From positions 1 through 10,461 of the forward strand of contig JACMLA010000174.1 of assembly GCA_014379815.1 (NCBI GenBank): a stretch of DNA of 10,461 nt, in the 5' to 3' direction. Position 1 is the first letter of the stretch, and every line of letters begins with the position of its first letter. This stretch comes from Bryobacteraceae bacterium (GTDB lineage Bacteria; Acidobacteriota; Terriglobia; Bryobacterales; Bryobacteraceae). Both the position numbers and the translations under genes were made by a program. Positions 6,154-10,461 of this stretch are shown here, in pieces. Under the pieces are notes generated by a model. That model saw only the letters and a program-made list of their open reading frames with translations. It was not told the origin of the DNA and did no database searches.

Positions 6154-7206
6154 ATGAGACTGTTAGTTCCGATCGCAACGGTTTTCAGTGCAATTTCGCT
6201 GTTTGCGGGGCAAGCGACCCCCGAGCCGAAACCGGCAACAACGACATCCCAGCAAACCACGGGAACCGATCTCTCGCAGAGCGAAGCATTAACGACAGCT
6301 CCGCGATCCACAACCGAGCGACCCAACATGTCAGGTGCAGGGCTCGACAAAACGCTGACGGGCGTTCTCATGGATGCTAGTTGTCGGGCGATTGCAGTCC
6401 GAAACAGTTCTGCAGAACTGACGACGGTGTCGCCGTCGCACTCGCGGCAGGACGGAATGACCGGTGCCAGTGCGCAATCTACACAAGGCGAAACCGGACG
6501 AACCCGTACAGAGACAGAACAGCGATCCAGACTCACCAGCCCGCGGACAGCGGCAGGAACAGACAACAAGCCCATGCCGCGTCTGACGGAAACGGGACGT
6601 GCCTCATCAGGACCGGCTAATGCCTCCGCGACAGGCACGACTGGAGCGGCTGTTGCGCCGCCTTCAGCCACGGTGAGTGGAACTGCGGACGCGCCGATGT
6701 CGCGCCTTACCGAATCGGGCAGAAGAAGCGCGATTTCGGGTCCGAGCCATGCTTCCGCTCTCGGCACCACTGGAGCCGCAGCCGACATGACACCATCACA
6801 AGTGCGGACACCATCACAAGCTGGGACACCACCGCAATCGGGCAATTTGCAGAGTATGGATACCGTGCAGGGACCTGGTGCGAGTTCAGGAACAGGTGAC
6901 CGGGCGCGCAGGAGTGCCAGAGATGTAGCGGCAGCCGAATCCGTTTCAGGTGACGCTGAGACCGTCCGTGAGAAGTATCAGGCATGCCAGGTCACTGCGT
7001 CTACCACGTCGTTTGCACTCCACGCCGAAGGTGCTCTCTACGTTCTGGATCGCGCCAGCAACCAGATGGTTCAGGAGCAGATGCGCAACGAGGCGTTTCG
7101 GGCTTCCATGTCAGACAAGAAGGATGCTTCCAGATGGATGACTGTCACAGTGCAGGGTACTCCGACCAGTGAGAACGTGCTGACAATTCGGTCGGTGCGG
7201 AAGTAG
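6154..7206 (+). CDS. Secreted low-complexity protein with internal repeats (function unknown)
   Basis: The start at 6154 is chosen because AAGGAG (6141-6146) lies 7 bases upstream and the product then begins with a clean signal peptide, MRLLVPIATVFSAISLFAGQA. The mature part of this 350-residue protein is very rich in Thr, Ser, Ala, Gly and Pro. A first short segment, LTGVLMDASCRAIAV (68-82), and the C-terminal block from VREKYQACQV to the end (271-350) look like the two halves of one small beta-rich domain, with Cys77 and Cys278 as possible disulfide partners. Between them is a disordered insert of about 190 residues holding two copies of a roughly 30-residue repeat (RLTETGR or RLTESGR, then ASATGTTGAA or ASALGTTGAA) and three TPxQxx hexamers. 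Proteins starting TGVLxDASC occur, to my recollection, in other Solibacter-like genomes without assigned function. It is divergent from the radical SAM gene and convergent with the oxidoreductase gene. Confidence 0.8.
   Translation: MRLLVPIATVFSAISLFAGQATPEPKPATTTSQQTTGTDLSQSEALTTAPRSTTERPNMSGAGLDKTLTGVLMDASCRAIAVRNSSAELTTVSPSHSRQDGMTGASAQSTQGETGRTRTETEQRSRLTSPRTAAGTDNKPMPRLTETGRASSGPANASATGTTGAAVAPPSATVSGTADAPMSRLTESGRRSAISGPSHASALGTTGAAADMTPSQVRTPSQAGTPPQSGNLQSMDTVQGPGASSGTGDRARRSARDVAAAESVSGDAETVREKYQACQVTASTTSFALHAEGALYVLDRASNQMVQEQMRNEAFRASMSDKKDASRWMTVTVQGTPTSENVLTIRSVRK
6571..6783 (+). repeat. Two diverged copies of a ~30-residue coding repeat
   Basis: Copy 1 (6571-6657) and copy 2 (6694-6783) encode PM(P/S)RLTE(T/S)GR...SGP..ASA.GTTGAA. 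They are separated by 12 residues. They are similar but not identical, which points to an old in-frame duplication. Confidence 0.7.
6790..6843 (+). repeat. Three tandem 18-bp units
   Basis: Units at 6790-6807, 6808-6825 and 6826-6843, each starting ACACCA, encode TPSQVR, TPSQAG and TPPQSG. The first two units share their first 12 bases exactly, suggesting recent slippage. Confidence 0.75.
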
Positions 7207-7226
7207 GATTTTGCGGGTAGAATAGC

Positions 7227-7250
7227 GGGCGCGGGGAGGATGCCGCGCCC
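7227..7250. terminator. GC-rich hairpin between convergent genes
   Basis: GGGCGCGG (7227-7234) and CCGCGCCC (7243-7250) form a perfect 8-bp stem with an 8-base loop. It sits 20 bases after the plus-strand stop and 23 bases after the minus-strand stop, so it could serve both genes. Neither side has a proper U-run, so efficiency is uncertain. Confidence 0.55.
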
Positions 7251-7273
7251 ACCTGAGCAGCCGTACTCTGCGC

Positions 7274-8653
7274 CTAGGAAACTTTCTTCTTCGGAACCGT
7301 TCCAGCGGGAACAGCTGACGACTTGCCGTCGTTCTCCAGTTCCGAGAACATTACCCGGCGCTCTTCGTCCATTGCTTTATTCGCCATGATGACGGAGATG
7401 GAATCGTCGAGGCCGACTTTGTAATTGGCTTTCGGGTTCATATTGCCAGTGCGGATGTCGTTGAAGAATCCCTCGAGAGAAGAGGTTACCGGGTTCTTAT
7501 TCTCGACTGGCACCATGATGTTCTTCGAATACAACCAGCGCCTTGCAAACTTGGCTTCCTTCTCGAGAAAGCTGTCATTGCCCTTGAATTCATCGCCGGA
7601 AAGCAGAACGGGAAGAGCGCGCGAACCGGAGGCTAGCGAGAAGCTGGCACCGGCCTTGTAAGTCTCTTTTTTTCCGCCTGTTTCGACCTTGGGAGGGTTG
7701 GGCTCTTTGTACCAGATCGCCACGGGCGGGTTCGGATCCATCTTGCCGTCACCGATGGTGATGTGAACCGTTCCCTGCGTTCCGGAGATCCACTCGCCTT
7801 GTTCGGCACGCGTTCCGCCAAACAATGGCAGGTGAGAAGTGGTGCTGGCACCAGACCAGATCAGCTTCTTGCCCTTAGGGTACTTGAAGATGAGCTGAAT
7901 GTTGTCATAAATGTCGCGCCCGTCGTACATGGTGTCCAGGCCGCCGAGACCCATCACCATCTCAGGGGTAGAACCAAACATCCAGTCGGCTACATCGAAG
8001 TGGTGCGAGCCGAGTTCGGCAGCCAGACCGCCTGAGGTCTTACGGAACAAGCGCCAGTTTCCGGGTTTCATGGTCCAGCCCGGGTTCCGGTGCCACTGGC
8101 CGTACATAAACTTAACGTCGCCCAGAGTACCCTTTTCGATCATCTGCTTGACCATCTGGTAGTACTCGCTGTAACGCCGCTGCAGACCAACCTGCAGGAC
8201 CTGTTTGGCGTGCTGGCTGGGGTAGATGGAGCGCAGCTTGTGCACCTCTTCTCCGGTAAACACGATGCTTTTCTCGCAAAACACGTGTTTGCCGGCCTTG
8301 AGGGCGTCTTCTAGCATCGGATAATGGAGGTACACCGGTGTCGCAATTAACACAGCCTCTACTGAGTTATCCGCCAGCAGCTGCCGGTAATCTTTGTAAG
8401 TTTTGGGATCGGTCCCGATCGCCATTTTGCCCTTGCTCAGAGCATCGTCACTGACGTCGCAGATGGCCGCGCAACGTCCACTATCCACGCCCTTCAGCAG
8501 CCCCAGCAGATACTGTCCGCGACCGCCGCTCCCAATGACTCCGTAGTTGACCTGATTGTTCGCCGCGTGAACGCTTTTGAGGAAAGCAGGTGCTACCCCC
8601 AGCGCTACTCCGGCTTTCACCGCGTCTCTTCTGGTGACTCCACTTGTTGGCAT
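7274..8653 (-). CDS. Tat-exported Gfo/Idh/MocA-family oxidoreductase
   Basis: NAD(P)-dependent dehydrogenase of the type that acts on sugars, sugar acids or inositols; the substrate cannot be read from the sequence. From the chosen ATG at 8653 the product is 459 residues, with a twin-arginine signal: TRRDAVKAG (7-15), then a hydrophobic run and a likely cleavage near VHA/ANN. The Rossmann motif is VIGSGGRG (39-46). ATPVYLH (104-110) and CEKSI (126-130, the EK of the family's EKP motif) follow. GGLAAELGSHHFDVADW (208-224) holds the usual catalytic-region histidines. The start at 8653 is preceded by GAGGAG about 11 bases upstream. A longer in-frame start at 8725 would hide the Tat signal and overlap the candidate promoter. 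Exported members of this family are common in Acidobacteriota and Planctomycetota and usually take their cofactor into the periplasm with the folded protein. Confidence 0.9.
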   Translation of the reverse strand: MPTSGVTRRDAVKAGVALGVAPAFLKSVHAANNQVNYGVIGSGGRGQYLLGLLKGVDSGRCAAICDVSDDALSKGKMAIGTDPKTYKDYRQLLADNSVEAVLIATPVYLHYPMLEDALKAGKHVFCEKSIVFTGEEVHKLRSIYPSQHAKQVLQVGLQRRYSEYYQMVKQMIEKGTLGDVKFMYGQWHRNPGWTMKPGNWRLFRKTSGGLAAELGSHHFDVADWMFGSTPEMVMGLGGLDTMYDGRDIYDNIQLIFKYPKGKKLIWSGASTTSHLPLFGGTRAEQGEWISGTQGTVHITIGDGKMDPNPPVAIWYKEPNPPKVETGGKKETYKAGASFSLASGSRALPVLLSGDEFKGNDSFLEKEAKFARRWLYSKNIMVPVENKNPVTSSLEGFFNDIRTGNMNPKANYKVGLDDSISVIMANKAMDEERRVMFSELENDGKSSAVPAGTVPKKKVS

Positions 8654-8700
8654 GACTGACTCAACTCCTCGGTTCTCGCGCTTCAGGTTCGAGCCTGCGC

Positions 8701-8730
8701 ATAGTATCAGGACGGCGTCCTGCATCTGAA
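8701..8730 (-). promoter_or_regulatory. Candidate promoter of the oxidoreductase gene
   Basis: On the minus strand TTCAGA (8730-8725) and TACTAT (8706-8701) each match the -35 and -10 consensus at 4 of 6 positions with an 18-base spacer. Transcription would start about 40 bases before ATG 8653. The spacer contains the palindrome CAGGAC-GGC-GTCCTG (8708-8722). Confidence 0.35.
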
Positions 8731-8741
8731 GGCTACTTCAG
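8708..8741. repeat. Two adjacent perfect hairpins
   Basis: CAGGAC/GTCCTG (8708-8722, 3-base loop) and CTGAAG/CTTCAG (8726-8741, 4-base loop) sit side by side, 3 bases apart, in the gap between the M23 peptidase and oxidoreductase genes. They could form the 3' end of the peptidase transcript, or operators for the oxidoreductase promoter. There is no U-run. Confidence 0.5.
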
Positions 8742-8788
8742 TGTAACGCCGTTTTCGTCTCGGGAGTTACCGGATTTTAGAGTCCGAT

Positions 8789-9787
8789 CTAGAGACCATA
8801 GTCACGCTTAGGCTCTGCCCGAGCCAGGGTAGTCCTCAGGTACGGGTGGGGATTGATGGCTGTACCTCCCCGCCGTACTTCGTAATGAAGGTGGGGCGCG
8901 GTGCTGCGGCCGGTTGTGCCGGATTGTCCGATCGTTTCTCCGCGGCGGATCCATTGGCCCGGAACCACCCGGAATCGGGACAGATGGGCATAGTAGGTTT
9001 TGAAGCCGCTGCCGTGATCAACCACCACAAGTTTCCCGTAGCTGCCGCCCCACTCAGCTGAAGTGATGACTCCGTCCGCAGCGCAATGGACAGCCGTTCC
9101 GCTGGGCACAGAGATATCCACACCTGTGTGAAAAGCTCCATCACCGGAGAAAGGATCGCTGCGGTGGCCGAAGCTGCTCATCAGTCTGCCTTCGACAGGC
9201 CAGCTGTTGGGCAACATATTCGTGGGAAACAGAGTGTTGCCGCGCCGTGCAAACTCGGCGATGCTGGCAGACCGGAGGAAATTGTACTGCTCGAGAGTTT
9301 CGGAAACCGTGGGCATGAGATGCCCCTGATCCGAGATGTCAGCTGGTCCTTCCAGATCGCGTTTGATGCCGTAAGCGACCGAGACCTCATTTGCTAACAG
9401 TTGCAAGCTAGCCAGTTGCAACCCTTTTTGCCGCGATTCTTTATCGAGGCGCTGATAACGCGTCTTGAGTGTCGCGACCTCGTCCCGGAGCGTGTTGTAG
9501 TTGGCCACCTCCCAGCTCATCCGAATGTAGCTGGAGGCGAGTCCAAGCAGCGAGATCCCGCCGAATGCGGCGAGAACCAGCACGACGTAAACGAAGGCGT
9601 AGGGGACGTGTATCCGGCGCAACCGCCCGTGAAGGGAATGGGCGAGGACGACAATAAAGTACGGCTGATTCAAATCCGCTCTCCGACTTCTGGGACTAGT
9701 AACTACATCCCGGCTGTGCTGCACTGTGTGTATATCGACTGATTTCTCCAGTTCCTGCAAAACGGAACCGAAAGTCATGGTACTCAC
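8789..9787 (-). CDS. Membrane-anchored M23 (LytM-type) peptidoglycan endopeptidase
   Basis: A 332-residue protein with a cytoplasmic N-terminus of about 60 residues, one transmembrane helix (about 62-84), a likely coiled coil (about 93-120) and a C-terminal M23 domain (about 195-320). Catalytic zinc motifs are complete: HTGVD with His220 and Asp224, YAHLS with His268, and HLHYEV with His299 and His301. It therefore looks enzymatically active, not a degenerate LytM activator such as EnvC or NlpD. It would cleave peptide cross-links in the periplasm. The first codon is a GTG at 9787; an ATG three codons later (9778) is equally possible, and neither has a clear ribosome binding site. It follows the RodZ-like gene after 51 bases, with no terminator seen, so the two are probably co-transcribed. 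Confidence 0.92.
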   Translation of the reverse strand: MSTMTFGSVLQELEKSVDIHTVQHSRDVVTSPRSRRADLNQPYFIVVLAHSLHGRLRRIHVPYAFVYVVLVLAAFGGISLLGLASSYIRMSWEVANYNTLRDEVATLKTRYQRLDKESRQKGLQLASLQLLANEVSVAYGIKRDLEGPADISDQGHLMPTVSETLEQYNFLRSASIAEFARRGNTLFPTNMLPNSWPVEGRLMSSFGHRSDPFSGDGAFHTGVDISVPSGTAVHCAADGVITSAEWGGSYGKLVVVDHGSGFKTYYAHLSRFRVVPGQWIRRGETIGQSGTTGRSTAPHLHYEVRRGGTAINPHPYLRTTLARAEPKRDYGL

Positions 9788-9838
9788 AAGGTGCTTTTTC
9801 TGAAAGAAGCCTCAGCGTATCCTGTATCGGGACCTGTG

Positions 9839-10461
9839 TCAACGGTCCACAGTTGTGGGTCTTTTTGCCACAGTTGGGGTGGAAGGCGTACCCTCAAACG
9901 CGGGGGGGTGTGCTGTTTTAGGTGATGCGATCTGGAAGGAGCTGTTCGCAAAAACAACCGTGCGGATCTGACCTCTCGGCCCGATCGTGCCAACGTCTTT
10001 CCCGTTTAATTTCAAGTCCAGAGTTCCCGCATTTCCGGTAAGAAGCTTTGCATTTTCGTCGACGGAAAACTGGCGGCGTTCCGCAGGGTCCAGAGTGCCA
10101 ATGTAGACCGTTTTCCCACCTGAGGACAGTTGCACCCAGGTCGGCTCGGTTGCTACGAGTTCTACTACCATGCTCCCGACCGGCACTGGAGCCGCTTCCG
10201 CCGGTATGGTGCTGGTGTAAGGAGAGGACAAGGGAGTCTGCGGCTGGGGAGTTTCTAAGCTTGCAGCAGGAGACTTTGCAAGCTTTTCCACCGGTGCTTC
10301 TGCAGGCTTGAGTTCTTCGGGCCTTACTTCTTCGGGCCTGGTTTCTGCCGGCCTGGCTTCTGAAGAACGTGACTTGGTCACCGACTGCGATTTGGATTCC
10401 CCACCGGCCTGCGCAGTTTGCTGACTGAATCGCTCTGCTTCCGCTTCTTTAACAGTTTGCG
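9839..10461 (-). CDS. RodZ-like protein, C-terminal part (partial)
   Basis: The frame is open to the right edge, so the 5' part (expected helix-turn-helix and transmembrane segment) is missing; 206 residues are visible. The first half is a charged, Pro/Glu/Ala/Ser-rich linker, with a repeated (R/K)P(A/E)Ex unit. A compact beta-rich domain follows at about residues 97-171: VELVATEPTWVQLSSGGK, then a TLDPAERRQFSV segment and a GNAGTLDLKLNGKDVGTIG segment. This is the pattern of the periplasmic DUF4115 domain of RodZ, the MreB-linked cell-shape protein. A short disordered tail ends the protein. The M23 peptidase just downstream supports a cell-envelope role. An internal GTG at 10381 is not the real start, because the frame continues upstream without a stop. 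Confidence 0.78.
   Translation of the reverse strand, partial: QTVKEAEAERFSQQTAQAGGESKSQSVTKSRSSEARPAETRPEEVRPEELKPAEAPVEKLAKSPAASLETPQPQTPLSSPYTSTIPAEAAPVPVGSMVVELVATEPTWVQLSSGGKTVYIGTLDPAERRQFSVDENAKLLTGNAGTLDLKLNGKDVGTIGPRGQIRTVVFANSSFQIASPKTAHPPAFEGTPSTPTVAKRPTTVDR
10295..10354 (-). repeat. Four 15-bp tandem units in the RodZ-like linker
   Basis: Units at 10340-10354, 10325-10339, 10310-10324 and 10295-10309 encode RPAET, RPEEV, RPEEL and KPAEA. The two middle units are nearly identical in DNA, which suggests length variation of the periplasmic linker by slippage. Confidence 0.65.

Noticed and set aside
6132..6845. A 237-codon minus-strand frame opposite the secreted-protein gene
   Set aside because: Its Val/Ala/Pro-rich content mirrors the low-complexity plus-strand gene, which has a clear ribosome binding site and signal peptide.
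8654..8725. Longer N-terminus for the oxidoreductase from ATG 8725
   Set aside because: It would bury the twin-arginine signal and overlap the candidate promoter; the GAGGAG before 8653 supports the shorter form.
1..10461. CRISPR array, IS element, tRNA, phage or defence genes
   Set aside because: No spaced direct repeats, transposase-like frames, cloverleaf sequence or phage/defence domains were seen; the tandem repeats present are all within coding regions.

Overview
The window looks like a piece of chromosome from a soil-type Acidobacteriota, most likely near the Bryobacterales/Solibacter group. This is inferred from the gene mix and moderately high GC: a receptor with repeated OB-like modules, a Tat-exported Gfo/Idh/MocA oxidoreductase, a small secreted low-complexity protein with two cysteines, and a bacterial radical SAM enzyme of the tetraether-synthase type. 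There is no sign of phage, IS elements, tRNA, rRNA or CRISPR. Six of the seven full or partial genes lie on the minus strand.

Layout, left to right. (1) 1-1334, minus: the N-terminal part of an exported or membrane receptor-like protein that runs off the left edge. It has a signal segment and four OB-like modules in an A-B-A-B order, and is probably the sensor half of a histidine kinase or similar signalling protein. (2) 1462-3580, minus: a tight pair, yycJ/walJ-like metallo-hydrolase then purB (adenylosuccinate lyase), 7 bases apart. (3) 3654-3690: an imperfect hairpin with a U-rich tail, the terminator of the next gene. (4) 3713-5860, minus: a 715-residue radical SAM protein whose cysteine pattern and C-terminal signature resemble the Tes/MJ0619 family, which joins lipid tails into membrane-spanning lipids. 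(5) 5861-6153: a divergent control region with two long inverted repeats, one of which can refold into an alternative hairpin. (6) 6154-7206, plus: a secreted Thr/Ser/Ala/Pro-rich protein with internal repeats set inside what looks like a small split domain. (7) 7227-7250: a GC-rich hairpin between convergent genes. (8) 7274-8653, minus: a Tat-exported Gfo/Idh/MocA oxidoreductase with its own candidate promoter. (9) 8789-9787, minus: a membrane-anchored M23 (LytM) peptidase. (10) 9839-10461, minus: the C-terminal end of a RodZ-like protein, cut by the right edge.

How the genes fit together. The right end (RodZ-like, then M23 peptidase) points to cell-shape and peptidoglycan work. The yycJ-purB pair is housekeeping. 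The most interesting gene is the isolated radical SAM enzyme, bounded by its own terminator and a structured divergent region. If it is a Tes/Mss-type enzyme it would account for membrane-spanning lipids such as iso-diabolic acid, which Acidobacteriota are known to make. That function is inferred from sequence pattern only.
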